64,000 nt of DNA from Lacrimispora celerecrescens (lineage in GTDB: Bacteria > Bacillota > Clostridia > Lachnospirales > Lachnospiraceae): the NCBI RefSeq assembly GCF_000732605.1, contig NZ_JPME01000013.1, positions 62,001-126,000 of the forward strand. The letters are read 5' to 3'. Under the pieces are notes generated by a model, which was not told where the DNA came from, did not search any database, and was given only the letters and a program-made list of their open reading frames with translations. Both the position numbers and the translations under genes were made by a program. The stretch's first letter is position 1. Each line of letters starts with the position of its first letter. Shown one piece after another: positions 8,053-17,830 of the stretch.

Positions 8053-9009
8053 CTATTTCTTCCTGACTGTTATAGAAACCCATTCGCCCTGATAAGTGGT
8101 TTCCACAAGCTCAAAGGCATCATTTTCCTCAAATGCTTTCTTCACCGCTTCTTCCTTCATGTTAATGATACCGGAAGTAATGAAAATAGCGTCTTTTTTC
8201 ATGTGAACAGAAATTTCTTTCTGAAGCAGGATGATGATATCTGCCAGGATATTGGCTACCACCACATCATATTTTTCAAAGCCTGCTTCCTCTTGTATCG
8301 CCCTGTCATCAATAATATTGCCCTGTAATACTTTAAACTTCTCCACAGGGATATCATTGGCTTCCATGTTTTCCTTAACGGCGATAATAGCATTTTCATC
8401 AAGGTCCGTTCCAAATACCTCTTTCGCACCCAGCTTTAAGGCAGTGATTCCCAGAATGCCGCTTCCGGTTCCCACATCAAGGAGAGTTGTCTCCGGTGTC
8501 ACATATTTGCGCAGCTGACGGATGCAAAGCTGGGTCGTCTCATGCTGCCCGGTTCCAAAGGCAGTTCCCGGATCGATCTCAATCAAAAGCTTGTCCTTAT
8601 GTTCCTCCGGAATTTCCTCCCAGGTAGGTTTAATCAGGATATCATCCACGGTAAAAGGCTTAAAATACTGTTTCCAGTTATTAATCCAGTCTTTATCCTC
8701 AGTCTCACCGGACGCAATGGTGCATTCCCCTAAATCCGTGAACATGGAAAGCTCTGTCAGTCCTTCCTCTACTCGTTTTAACATGCCATCGATGTCAGAA
8801 TCCGGTTCCAGATAGAAGCTGACCTTTGCAACGCCCTCATCCGGGGGAAGCTCCGGCAGAATGTCGATAAACATGCCTTTTGTCTCCGCCTCTGTAAGAG
8901 GGATATTATCCTCGATTTCAATTCCTTCTATACCGATTTCATCAAACATGCTGCTGACTAAATCCACGGCCTCTGTCGTGGTGGTCAGCGTAAATTTTTT
9001 CCATTTCAT
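8053..9009 (-). CDS. prmA: Ribosomal protein L11 methyltransferase
   Basis: Trimethylates ribosomal protein L11 using SAM. The 318-residue product has the N-terminal L11-recognition domain (MKWKKFTLTTTTEAVDLVSS) and the class I methyltransferase motif I LLDVGTGSGILGITALKLGA, followed by the NILADII segment. Length is typical. It precedes rsmE; in Bacillus this pair directly follows dnaJ, while here a TauE-like permease gene and a secreted protein gene lie between. Confidence 0.95.
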   Translation of the reverse strand: MKWKKFTLTTTTEAVDLVSSMFDEIGIEGIEIEDNIPLTEAETKGMFIDILPELPPDEGVAKVSFYLEPDSDIDGMLKRVEEGLTELSMFTDLGECTIASGETEDKDWINNWKQYFKPFTVDDILIKPTWEEIPEEHKDKLLIEIDPGTAFGTGQHETTQLCIRQLRKYVTPETTLLDVGTGSGILGITALKLGAKEVFGTDLDENAIIAVKENMEANDIPVEKFKVLQGNIIDDRAIQEEAGFEKYDVVVANILADIIILLQKEISVHMKKDAIFITSGIINMKEEAVKKAFEENDAFELVETTYQGEWVSITVRKK

Positions 9010-9018
9010 AGCAATTCC

Positions 9019-9765
9019 CTATCCTTTTATAATTTTCACAAACAGACACAAAAGCACCACTAAGACAATCGGGCGCACAATCTTTAATCCATTTTTTACC
9101 ACCAGGCCTGATCCGATATAATGGCCTGCAATGCAGAAAAGTCCTGACACCAGTCCTAAGGGGATCAAAACCTTTCCATTTATTAGAAAAGTCACCAATG
9201 CTGCAATGTTGGAAGACAGGTTGATCACTTTCGTGGTGCCTGATGCACTCCTGACATCCATTTTGGCGAATCCGGTCAGAATCAGCAGTAGAAAGGTTCC
9301 CGTACCTGGTCCGTAAAATCCGTCATAGCATCCGATGACCAGTGCTGCACCTATGCTGATTAAAAACATCTTTTTCTCAGGCAGGCAGCTGCTCTCCTCC
9401 GGATTTCCAAGACTTTTATTCTTAAGAACATAAAAGGCAACAACCGGAAGCACCGCCAGCATCATGCCCTTTAATACCCGCTCACTGGCAAGCATGGATA
9501 AATGCGCTCCGATTACAGAACCGACCACAGCAAAAAGTGCGGCTAGCAGAGACAGCTTTGCTTTAATGTAGCCGCCCTTCGCATACCTGGCTGTAGAAAT
9601 CACAGTTCCCATGGTAGAACCCAGTTTATTGGTCCCAATGGCCAAATGAGGAGGTACCCCTGCTGCCAGATACGCCGGAAGGGATATCAGGCCTCCGCCT
9701 CCTGCTATGGAATCTACAAAACCCGCCAGAAAAACAAGAGGGCATACGATCAAAAATGGGTTCAT
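9019..9765 (-). CDS. TauE/SafE-family membrane permease
   Basis: The 248-residue protein is highly hydrophobic with about seven or eight predicted membrane segments and the family's N-terminal motif DSIAGGGGLISLPAYLA, plus GTNKLGSTMGT and GCYDGFYGPGTGTFL in the second half. TauE/SafE proteins are proposed exporters of sulfite, sulfoacetate or other small anions; the substrate here is unknown. The start at 9765 is preferred over 9849 because AAGGAAAGG precedes it and the extra residues are charged and unlike the family. The gene ends 9 bp before prmA and has its own promoter, so it may drive prmA-rsmE-desulfurase-thiI. Confidence 0.85.
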   Translation of the reverse strand: MNPFLIVCPLVFLAGFVDSIAGGGGLISLPAYLAAGVPPHLAIGTNKLGSTMGTVISTARYAKGGYIKAKLSLLAALFAVVGSVIGAHLSMLASERVLKGMMLAVLPVVAFYVLKNKSLGNPEESSCLPEKKMFLISIGAALVIGCYDGFYGPGTGTFLLLILTGFAKMDVRSASGTTKVINLSSNIAALVTFLINGKVLIPLGLVSGLFCIAGHYIGSGLVVKNGLKIVRPIVLVVLLCLFVKIIKG

Positions 9766-9852
9766 AGGGTGTTTCCTTTCCTTGACATCCGGGAACCGGA
9801 CTTTCTCTTTATAGTATATGAATGTTTTGCTCTCAGCTTTAAACCACAAGAT

Positions 9853-9881
9853 ATCATAACATACAATGAAATCGCTTGCAA
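9853..9881 (-). promoter_or_regulatory. Promoter upstream of the TauE/SafE gene
   Basis: On the minus strand TTGCAA (9876-9881), a 17-base spacer and TATGAT (9853-9858), about 88 bases before the start at 9765. The -35 box is part of the small palindrome CGCTTGCAAGCG. Confidence 0.6.
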
Positions 9882-10150
9882 GCGTCTAACATGTACGAAA
9901 TTTGAAGGGTTATTTCGCATTTAATAAAAAAATTTATTTTTTTTAAAAAAGATGCAATAAAAACTGAAGCTGGTGCATTAACTAATTGAACGGATGAAAA
10001 TAACTTTTGTTTCGTTCTGATCGCAAGGGCAAAAAAATATCAAGTAAACGAAATTCCTTGATGCATTACACCCCATCACACCCGCCTGAGCGACTGGAAT
10101 TGAAACAGGAACTATTTTCACAAATTACAAAGCAAAAATTTTTGTAATGA
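9882..10150. other. AT-rich intergenic region without a recognisable gene
   Basis: No convincing reading frame with a ribosome binding site was seen on either strand. It holds A/T-rich runs near 9925-9965, an inverted repeat ATTACAAA/TTTGTAAT around 10123-10149, and one GGAATTGAAAC at about 10096 that resembles a CRISPR repeat end but is not repeated. Confidence 0.5.
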
Positions 10151-10210
10151 AAAACAAGGGACGCACCTCATGGCTGATTCATTTCAGCTGTCTGGTGCGT
10201 CCTTTGTTTT
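10151..10210 (-). terminator. Bidirectional terminator after the cell-wall-binding protein gene
   Basis: AACAAGGGACGCACC pairs with GGTGCGTCCTTTGTT (one G-T pair) and the 26-base loop can form an inner GGCTGA/TCAGCT stem. On the minus strand the stem is followed by CTTGTTTTTC; on the plus strand by TTTTTTATT. It most likely ends the transcript from 10836. Confidence 0.85.
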
Positions 10211-10275
10211 TTATTGAGAAAGAAAAGGTACAGCAGAAAATTTCCGCCATACCTTTTAAAAACATTCCATCAAGT

Positions 10276-10836
10276 TTATTGGATCCATGCGCCATCAGCT
10301 CCTACCTTATATCCGTCAGGAGTGGTCGTATTGGTAAGCATCCTTCCCTTATAACCATCGGACATGGTGTTAAAGTAATAAGCTTTTCCGTCTACAATCT
10401 GCCAGCCTATCCTCATAGTTCCCATTGTTCCGTCATCTACCGGATTTAAGTAATACCGGAAGCCTCCCTCATCGGTATACCAGCCGGTCAGCATATGGCC
10501 TTCAAAGTTAAACCGGTACCATCTTCCATCGATATACTTCCAGCAGTTAGAGGGCCAGCTGCCATCACTATACTGAAACCACCAGCCGGATGGGCTGTAA
10601 CGCCAGCCTCTCTGATAGCTGTAGGCCCCCGGACCATCATCATCGTCATCGTCGTCATCCCAGCAGTCAAAGGATACACTTCCCTCAATAGGCCCTTTGT
10701 TTTTTGTGCCCGAGCCGTTCCAGCCCGGAAAATCCCGGACTGCCTGCCCGTCCGCGGCCATAGCGACCGCCGGAAATAAAGCTGTTATCCATATGACAGC
10801 GGCAGCCAGGGCCAGTTTTTTTGCAAACCTTCCCAT
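10276..10836 (-). CDS. Secreted protein with cell-wall (choline-binding-like) repeats
   Basis: The 186-residue protein has a signal peptide (KKLALAAAVIWITALFPAVAMAAD, shown here in two parts: KKLALAAAVIWI and TALFPAVAMAAD), a short linker with eight consecutive aspartates, and then aromatic/glycine repeats of the choline-binding type (GWWFQYSDGSWPSNCWKYI, GRWYRFNFEGHMLTGWYTD, GKAYYFNTMSDGYKGRML). Such repeats bind teichoic-acid choline or related wall polymers. No catalytic domain is present, so it is probably a surface or wall-associated protein of unknown role. The start at 10836 is chosen because GGAGGGG precedes it. It lies 40 bp after dnaJ in the same direction and may be partly cotranscribed with the heat shock operon. 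Confidence 0.8.
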   Translation of the reverse strand: MGRFAKKLALAAAVIWITALFPAVAMAADGQAVRDFPGWNGSGTKNKGPIEGSVSFDCWDDDDDDDDGPGAYSYQRGWRYSPSGWWFQYSDGSWPSNCWKYIDGRWYRFNFEGHMLTGWYTDEGGFRYYLNPVDDGTMGTMRIGWQIVDGKAYYFNTMSDGYKGRMLTNTTTPDGYKVGADGAWIQ

Positions 10837-10876
10837 ACATTCCCCTCCATTTAAAACCATGTACCTTCCGGAATCC

Positions 10877-12010
10877 TTATTTAAAGATTCCCTTCTTTTT
10901 ATGTTTGTCGCCTTCCACTGTGCCGTTCATGGCCTCGTCAAACTTACGAAGCGCCTCTTTTTGAGCCTCTGTCATGCGCTCTGGCACTGAAACCACCAAG
11001 GTGACAAAATGGTCGCCGCGAATGGCACGGTTGCGCAGGGAAGGAACACCCTTTCCTTTTAAGCGCACCTTTGTATCCGTCTGGGTACCCGGCTTTACTT
11101 CGTATTCCACTTCTCCATCCACGGTCTTGATCCGGATGGTTCCGCCCAAGGCAGCATTTGCAAAGGAAACCGGTACCGTTGAGTAAATGCTGGTATCCTG
11201 GCGTTTGAAAATCGGATGGTTGGATACCACTGCCTCTACCAGAAGATCGCCTCTCTCTCCGCCATTGGTTCCCGGTTCTCCGGCACCTGCAAGGCGCACA
11301 GACTGTCCGTTATCAATTCCTGCCGGAATGGTAACTTTAAATTTCTTTCTTTTGGTAATGTATCCGCTGCCATAGCAATCCGGACATTTATCTTTCACGA
11401 TTTTCCCGCTGCCGCCGCAGTCCGGACACGTCTGAACATTCTGTATCTGTCCGAAGAAGGATTGCTGGGTATACATGATCTTTCCTTTTCCGTTACATTT
11501 TGGACATGTAACCGGTGAGGTTCCCGCTTTTGCACCACTTCCGTGACAAGAGGAACACTCTTCCTTGAAATTGATCTCAATCTCCTTCTCACAGCCAAAT
11601 ATTGCATCCTCAAAAGTTATGCGGATGCTGGTTCTAATATTTGCTCCCCTAGATGGCCCATTGTAACGGGCGCTGCTTCTTCCTCCGCCAAAGATATCTC
11701 CGAAAATATCTCCGAAAATATCTCCCATGTCCGCTCCACTAAAATCAAAGCCGCCAAAGCCGCCTGCTCCGCCGCTGCCGTCAAAGGCAGCAGAACCGAA
11801 CTGGTCATATTGGCGCCTCTTATCAGCATCGCTAAGGACACTATAGGCCTCGGAAGCCTGCTTGAACTTTTCAGCAGCCGCAGTATCTCCGGGATTTGTG
11901 TCAGGATGGTATTTTTTAGCTAATGCCCTGTAAGCCTTCTTAATCGCTGCATCATCTGCATCTTTAGGAACGCCCAGGGTTTCATAATAATCTTTCTTAC
12001 TCTCTGCCAT
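10877..12010 (-). CDS. dnaJ: Chaperone DnaJ
   Basis: Hsp40 co-chaperone that stimulates DnaK ATPase and delivers substrates. The 377-residue product has the J domain with the HPD tripeptide ([11 protein letters not shown]), the G/F-rich linker ([29 protein letters not shown]), four zinc-binding CxxCxGxG repeats ([32 protein letters not shown]) and the C-terminal substrate domain. The start at 12010 follows an AAAGG box and gives the standard [14 protein letters not shown]. It is last in hrcA-grpE-dnaK-dnaJ, 203 bp after dnaK with hairpins between. Confidence 0.97.
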   Translation of the reverse strand: MAESKKDYYETLGVPKDADDAAIKKAYRALAKKYHPDTNPGDTAAAEKFKQASEAYSVLSDADKRRQYDQFGSAAFDGSGGAGGFGGFDFSGADMGDIFGDIFGDIFGGGRSSARYNGPSRGANIRTSIRITFEDAIFGCEKEIEINFKEECSSCHGSGAKAGTSPVTCPKCNGKGKIMYTQQSFFGQIQNVQTCPDCGGSGKIVKDKCPDCYGSGYITKRKKFKVTIPAGIDNGQSVRLAGAGEPGTNGGERGDLLVEAVVSNHPIFKRQDTSIYSTVPVSFANAALGGTIRIKTVDGEVEYEVKPGTQTDTKVRLKGKGVPSLRNRAIRGDHFVTLVVSVPERMTEAQKEALRKFDEAMNGTVEGDKHKKKGIFK

Positions 12011-12152
12011 CTTAGGTCTACCTTTCATAGATTAAGAAAATTCGATTCACCTTTGGCTCACCGAACGGCTGAGTTTCCTAATACCCATCAGGGTAAACCA
12101 CAGCCTTCGTTTTCTCTCGTCTTTGCTGAGGAACTCATGCCTGAAGAAATTC

Positions 12153-12185
12153 GGAAAAAGTGCTGTATCGCTACAACACTTTTCC
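12153..12185 (-). other. Intercistronic hairpin between dnaK and dnaJ
   Basis: Nearly perfect stem GGAAAAAGTGCTGTA/TACAACACTTTTCC with the four-base loop TCGC. On the minus strand it is followed by GAATTTCTT rather than a long U-run, so it may be a partial terminator or an mRNA-stabilising structure that lowers dnaJ relative to dnaK. Further small hairpins follow in the same gap (TACCC/GGGTA near 12088-12106; CTCA/TGAG near 12056-12074). Confidence 0.6.
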
Positions 12186-12213
12186 CAAAGTCCTGTCTAC
12201 TGACCAGACTAGT

Positions 12214-14088
<1,875 letters not shown>

Positions 14089-14123
14089 CTAATTAATAAA
14101 CAAAATATAAATGATTACCTTTT

Positions 14124-14172
14124 TCCTGCCCCTCTTGGGGTATCAAGGTATACCTGGAATGTATTATCTGCT
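14124..14172 (-). repeat. Two-hairpin intergenic repeat, copy 2 (upstream of dnaK)
   Basis: Minus-strand layout: hairpin A (ATAC-ATTCCA-GGTAT), linker ACCTTGAT, hairpin B (CCCC-AAGA-GGGG), then CAGGAAAAAGG. It diverges from the thiI and gpr copies but keeps order, spacing and orientation. Here about 45 bases, including a separate AGGAGG, separate it from the dnaK start. Confidence 0.6.
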
Positions 14173-14188
14173 TCCTGATGCCATGTGA

Positions 14189-14839
14189 CTAATTAGCCAC
14201 CTGCACCATGGAATGCCTTACCACGCTGTCACGATAAGTGTAACCCTTCTGAAGCTCCTGGGAGACTACATTTTCACCCAGTGATTCATCTTCAATATGC
14301 ATTACCGCATTATGGAAATTGGGATCAAACGGCTTTCCAATTGCTTCAATTGGTTTGACGCCGGCTTCTTCCAGCGTTTTCATAAGCTGCTTATATATCA
14401 TTACCATTCCATCTGCAAAAGGAGCGTTTTTTTCCTCCTCAGATATGGCTGCAAGGCCTCTTTCAAAGTTATCAACTACCGGAAGGATCCGTTCAACGAT
14501 ATCCTTTGCTCCGATTTCAAACATGGCTGACTTTTCTTTTTCTGTTCTCTTGCGGTAATTATCAAACTCAGCCATGGACCTCTGAAGGCGGTCTGTGAGT
14601 TCCTCTATTTTTTCATCCTTTGGATCTTTCTTCTCTTTCTTTTTTCCGAAAAGGCCCTTTTTCCCGGATTCTTCTTTGGAACCCTCTTCAGCCGTTTCTT
14701 CTTCCGGAACATATTCCTGGGTTCCATCGTCCCCGCAGGATTCTGCACCTTCTATTTCTTTCTCAGTGGGAACGGCATCCTCTGTATAAACAGTCTCATC
14801 TGCCAGATTCTCATCTGTTTTCACATCTTCCATGCTCAA
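14189..14839 (-). CDS. grpE: Nucleotide exchange factor GrpE
   Basis: Releases ADP from DnaK. The 216-residue protein has a long acidic, low-complexity N-terminus (about 1-75), then the coiled-coil dimer helix (ELTDRLQRSMAEFDNYRKRT) and the C-terminal beta domain (GKPFDPNFHNAVMHIED). The C-terminal part is conventional; the N-terminal acidic extension is longer than in Bacillus. AAGGG lies six bases before the start. It follows hrcA by 11 bp. Confidence 0.95.
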   Translation of the reverse strand: MSMEDVKTDENLADETVYTEDAVPTEKEIEGAESCGDDGTQEYVPEEETAEEGSKEESGKKGLFGKKKEKKDPKDEKIEELTDRLQRSMAEFDNYRKRTEKEKSAMFEIGAKDIVERILPVVDNFERGLAAISEEEKNAPFADGMVMIYKQLMKTLEEAGVKPIEAIGKPFDPNFHNAVMHIEDESLGENVVSQELQKGYTYRDSVVRHSMVQVAN

Positions 14840-14850
14840 TGCTCTACCCT

Positions 14851-15900
14851 TTACCTTTCATCTTTTTTCAAAATGGTATCCAGCTGCGTCATGAGATTAC
14901 GCAATGTGCTGAGAACCTTTTCATAATCCATCCGTTTCGGTCCTATGATTCCTATAGTCCCTCTTAAGCCTTCACCCAGTTCATAGTTGGCGGTTACAAT
15001 GCTGCAGTCCTTCATTGTCTTAACAGGCGCCTCATCACCGATGTATACCTGGATTCCGGATCCGCTCTCCGAGCTGTTCACATCATCGATCAGCCCCTGC
15101 AAAAGATCCTTCTGTTCCAGTGTACCGATAAGCTTACTGGCCCTTTCTCCGTCACTTAACTCCGGATACTTGAAAATGTTCGTGGCCCCGCTGGTATAAA
15201 TCTGAAGGTCATCATCATCACCCCGGATAGCGGTAGCTACCTCGCCTAGAACCCGGTCCACCACATCACTGTGGGGCCCTGCCTGAACCTTCATTCTGCT
15301 GATCACTTCAAGATTGATCTCCTCTATGGTCAGCCCGTTAAGGGCATTGTTAAGAAGAATGTTAAGATTCAAAAGTCCTTCGTCATCTAATTCCGTATGA
15401 ATGGGAATCATGGTATTCTTAATGATATTGCCCTCCACCACAATCACTACAAGAAGCTTTTCTTCGTCAACCTTGGAAAGCTGGATAAACTTCAGTTTGT
15501 TCCGGTGGAACTGGGGCGCGCTGATCATTGCAGCGTAATTGGTGTTCTGGGCGAGAAGCTTTGCCATCTGTTTTAACAAGAGCTCTACCCGGTCCACCCG
15601 CTTTAATATCATATCCTTGATCTCAGTGACTTCCTCTTCTTTTTCCTGCATGATCTGGTCCACATAAAAGCGGTAACCTCTGTCTGAAGGAATCCTTCCG
15701 GCGGAGGTGTGAGGCTGCATGATATATCCAAGCTCCTCCAGATCAGACATCTCATTCCGGATTGTGGCAGAACTTAAGTTTAAATCCGTATACTTTGATA
15801 TGGTACGGGAACCTACCGGTTCTCCGGTTTCCAGATAAGTTTTGATAATAGCCTTTAATATAGTTACTTTCCGCTCATCTAGCTGATCCCTGTCACTCAA
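14851..15900 (-). CDS. hrcA: Heat-inducible transcription repressor HrcA
   Basis: Represses class I heat shock genes by binding CIRCE; its activity depends on GroEL. The 349-residue product has the N-terminal winged helix (ILKAIIKTYLETGEPVGSRT, then LSSATIRNEMSDLEELGYI), the dimerisation region and a C-terminal GAF-like domain (LRGTIGIIGPKRMDYEKV). It is first in hrcA-grpE-dnaK-dnaJ and is autoregulated through the CIRCE element 31 bp upstream of its start. Confidence 0.97.
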   Translation of the reverse strand: MSDRDQLDERKVTILKAIIKTYLETGEPVGSRTISKYTDLNLSSATIRNEMSDLEELGYIMQPHTSAGRIPSDRGYRFYVDQIMQEKEEEVTEIKDMILKRVDRVELLLKQMAKLLAQNTNYAAMISAPQFHRNKLKFIQLSKVDEEKLLVVIVVEGNIIKNTMIPIHTELDDEGLLNLNILLNNALNGLTIEEINLEVISRMKVQAGPHSDVVDRVLGEVATAIRGDDDDLQIYTSGATNIFKYPELSDGERASKLIGTLEQKDLLQGLIDDVNSSESGSGIQVYIGDEAPVKTMKDCSIVTANYELGEGLRGTIGIIGPKRMDYEKVLSTLRNLMTQLDTILKKDER

Positions 15901-15930
15901 ACTGCCCCACTTCCTTTCTGAGTTGTTTTG

Positions 15931-15957
15931 TTAGCACTCAACGTTTAGGAGTGCTAA
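15931..15957. promoter_or_regulatory. CIRCE operator (HrcA binding site)
   Basis: TTAGCACTC-N9-GAGTGCTAA, an exact match to the CIRCE consensus, placed just downstream of the -10 box of the hrcA promoter. Confidence 0.97.
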
Positions 15958-15971
15958 CATCTTCTTTTCAT

Positions 15972-16000
15972 AATATATTCTTTTTTTCTACATTTGTCAA
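15972..16000 (-). promoter_or_regulatory. SigA-type promoter of the hrcA-grpE-dnaK-dnaJ operon
   Basis: On the minus strand TTGACA (15995-16000), a 17-base spacer and TATATT (15972-15977). The CIRCE element covers the expected start region. Confidence 0.85.
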
Positions 16001-16097
16001 TACATTCCTGAAAATATTTTGGTGAAGTTTTTGTGGCCTGCTTGTACATTTTTCCTCATATATCAATGAAATATTACACGCTGTTGACATTATTTCC

Positions 16098-16125
16098 TTG
16101 ACTTTTAACACTTTTGTAATATAAT
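16098..16125 (+). promoter_or_regulatory. Promoter of the first 3D-domain gene
   Basis: TTGACT (16098-16103), a 16-base spacer and TATAAT (16120-16125). A second TTGACA lies at 16083-16088. The predicted leader is about 115 bases. Confidence 0.7.
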
Positions 16126-16163
16126 GGTAATTATGACACCATAACAACACAATTGCGAGGTAG

Positions 16164-16189
16164 GGTTGGAAGAAAGATGTCTTACAACC
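16164..16189 (+). other. Leader hairpin upstream of the first 3D-domain gene
   Basis: GGTTG-G-AAGA, loop AAAGATG-like, TCTT-A-CAACC: a 9-bp stem with one mismatch at 16164-16189, about 60 bases before the start codon. There is no U-run after it. It could stabilise the 5' end of the mRNA; no known riboswitch class was recognised. Confidence 0.45.
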
Positions 16190-16248
16190 TTTAGCTTGTG
16201 AATTGACTAGTATGCCTGCATATTAGTTGATCCATTTGGAGGTAAATT

Positions 16249-16818
16249 ATGAATAGTTTTTCAGGGAAAAAGAGGATCACCGGATTCCTGACACTTCTTT
16301 GTATCCTGCTGTTGTCTACCACTGCACTGGCAGCCGAGACTACAGGAAATGACGAAACCGTGAATCAAGTACAGTCCGAAAACTCTGGAACGGATCACCA
16401 AACCATACAAACCAGCACGGAAAATCAGGCGGCAACAGCCAGCACTGAGGAAATCGGACCTGGCATTAAGAAAAAAGAAACCGAACCTGTAAAGCCGGAA
16501 GAACCGTCCAAACCGGTATATGAAAAGGGAGAATCCTTGGGACTCTTCTCCGCCACGGCTTATTGTCCGGGCGAAAGCGGCAGCAAACAGTGCCGAACCT
16601 ATTCCGGGACGATTCCACAGCCACAGCACACCATATCCGCAGATATCACAATTCTACCCCTTGGAACAAAGGTCATGATCGATGATATCGTTTATACCGT
16701 TGAAGACATCGGAAGCGGTGTGAAGGGAAACAAAGTCGATATTTTCTTTGCAAGCCGCGCGGAAGCATTAAATTTTGGAAGACAAACAAAAGAAATATTT
16801 ACAGTCATTGAACGTTAG
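16249..16818 (+). CDS. Secreted 3D-domain protein, probable wall hydrolase (first of tandem pair)
   Basis: The 189-residue protein has a signal peptide (ITGFLTLLCILLLSTTALAA), a low-complexity Gln/Thr/Glu/Pro linker (about 30-95) and a C-terminal 3D domain (about 100-189). The domain carries FSATAYCPG, the central ISADITILPLGTKVMIDD and VEDIGSGVKGNKVDIFF, which include the three conserved aspartates. 3D domains share the double-psi barrel fold of MltA and occur in spore and wall proteins (YabE, YocH, Sps families) that cleave peptidoglycan. The gene is divergent from hrcA, has a GGAGG ribosome binding site and its own terminator. Confidence 0.85.
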   Translation: MNSFSGKKRITGFLTLLCILLLSTTALAAETTGNDETVNQVQSENSGTDHQTIQTSTENQAATASTEEIGPGIKKKETEPVKPEEPSKPVYEKGESLGLFSATAYCPGESGSKQCRTYSGTIPQPQHTISADITILPLGTKVMIDDIVYTVEDIGSGVKGNKVDIFFASRAEALNFGRQTKEIFTVIER

Positions 16819-16835
16819 AAAATGTCCATGTGACG

Positions 16836-16876
16836 CCGCAGAACAGTGAATTTTATCACTGCTCTGCGGTTTTTTT
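16836..16876 (+). terminator. Terminator after the first 3D-domain gene
   Basis: CCGCAGAACAGTGA pairs with TCACTGCTCTGCGG (one mismatch), loop ATTTTA, then TTTTTTT. Confidence 0.9.
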
Positions 16877-16886
16877 CGTCTTAACC

Positions 16887-16914
16887 TTGACAAAACTGGA
16901 AAAATGTGTAAAAT
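16887..16914 (+). promoter_or_regulatory. Promoter of the second 3D-domain gene
   Basis: TTGACA (16887-16892), a 16-base spacer and TAAAAT (16909-16914), about 100 bases before the ATG, directly after the terminator of the first gene. The two paralogues are therefore transcribed separately. Confidence 0.65.
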
Positions 16915-17012
16915 GATTACTTGTACCTCATTTATTACAATTCTGTTACATATAATTATAAATATATTAAAACTTGTTACAGATTGTAAAAAAGAAAGGA
17001 AGTATTTGTAAT

Positions 17013-17735
17013 ATGCAGAAAACAAACCGAATTCACTGGTTCCTCGGAACCTTACTAATGATGGCATTTTTCTTAATAAGTGCATGGAACGTTTTGGCAG
17101 CCCAGACAGCAGGGATTATAGACAATGCGGACGAAAGCAATGTAAGGGGCTGGGCCCTAAATAGCTCTGATCCAAGCTCTGCGGCAGAAGTAAAGGTTGT
17201 CATCACCAATCAGTCAAACGGGCAGGTCGTAGCAGAGCTTACCACCACTGCCTCCAAGTACCGAGAGGATCTGGCATCTAATGGAACCGGAAATTACGGT
17301 TTTGAAATACCAGTTCCCTGGAATTCCTACGGAGACGGCACTTACCTGGTGGAAGCCTATACAGGCGGCCAGAAGCTTTCCGGCACCAGAGTGCATGGAG
17401 TAGGAGCTGCCGCTGCCGCAAGTCTTCAAAACAGCAGCTCCAATCTCCGTTCCCTGGGCGCATTTAAAACCACAGCTTATTGTCCCTGCCGAAAGTGTTC
17501 CGGAGGCTGGGGAGGACGTACCAGCACGGGAACCATTGCAACAGCAAACCATACCATTTCTGTTGATCCAAGGGTCATTCCTTACGGCAGCCGCATCATG
17601 ATAAACGGAGTCATCTATACGGCGGAGGATTGCGGAGGCGGAGTTAAGGGAAACCACATTGATATTTTCTTCAACACCCATGGAGAAACCCGAGCCTACG
17701 GCACCAAAAGTGTAGAAGTGTATCTCGTTCAATAA
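17013..17735 (+). CDS. Secreted 3D-domain protein with an N-terminal beta-sandwich-like module (second of tandem pair)
   Basis: The 240-residue protein has a signal peptide (LGTLLMMAFFLISAWNVLAA), a module of about 100 residues with the pattern of an Ig-like beta sandwich (AGIIDNADESNVRGWALN, YREDLASNGTGNYGFEIPV, DGTYLVEAYTGG) and a C-terminal 3D domain (TTAYCPCRKCSGGWGG, ISVDPRVIPYGSRIMING, AEDCGGGVKGNHIDIFF). The CPCRKC cysteines are typical of clostridial 3D proteins. A wall-lytic role is inferred. The start at 17013, after AAAGGAAG, is preferred over 16974. The N-terminal module was not identified with confidence. Confidence 0.85.
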   Translation: MQKTNRIHWFLGTLLMMAFFLISAWNVLAAQTAGIIDNADESNVRGWALNSSDPSSAAEVKVVITNQSNGQVVAELTTTASKYREDLASNGTGNYGFEIPVPWNSYGDGTYLVEAYTGGQKLSGTRVHGVGAAAAASLQNSSSNLRSLGAFKTTAYCPCRKCSGGWGGRTSTGTIATANHTISVDPRVIPYGSRIMINGVIYTAEDCGGGVKGNHIDIFFNTHGETRAYGTKSVEVYLVQ

Positions 17736-17750
17736 TACCAATTCCATAAT

Positions 17751-17788
17751 AATAGCCCGGTAAAGATTTTACCTTTTACCGGGCTATT
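17751..17788 (+). terminator. Bidirectional terminator between the second 3D gene and hemW
   Basis: AATAGCCCGGTAAA/TTTACCGGGCTATT, a 14-bp perfect stem in the space where the plus-strand 3D gene and minus-strand hemW converge, with an A/T-rich flank on both sides. Confidence 0.9.
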
Positions 17789-17830
17789 ATTATATTATCG
17801 TTCTCTTTTATTTTCTCATACATCTTCCGC

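Noticed and set aside
10090-10112. GACTGGAATTGAAAC, resembling the 3' end of a type I CRISPR repeat
   Set aside because: It occurs once; no second copy at spacer distance and no cas genes in the window.
16126-16248. Possible riboswitch (c-di-AMP ydaO type, common ahead of wall hydrolases) in the 3D gene leader
   Set aside because: The leader is only about 120 bases and shows one simple hairpin; the conserved ydaO core was not found.
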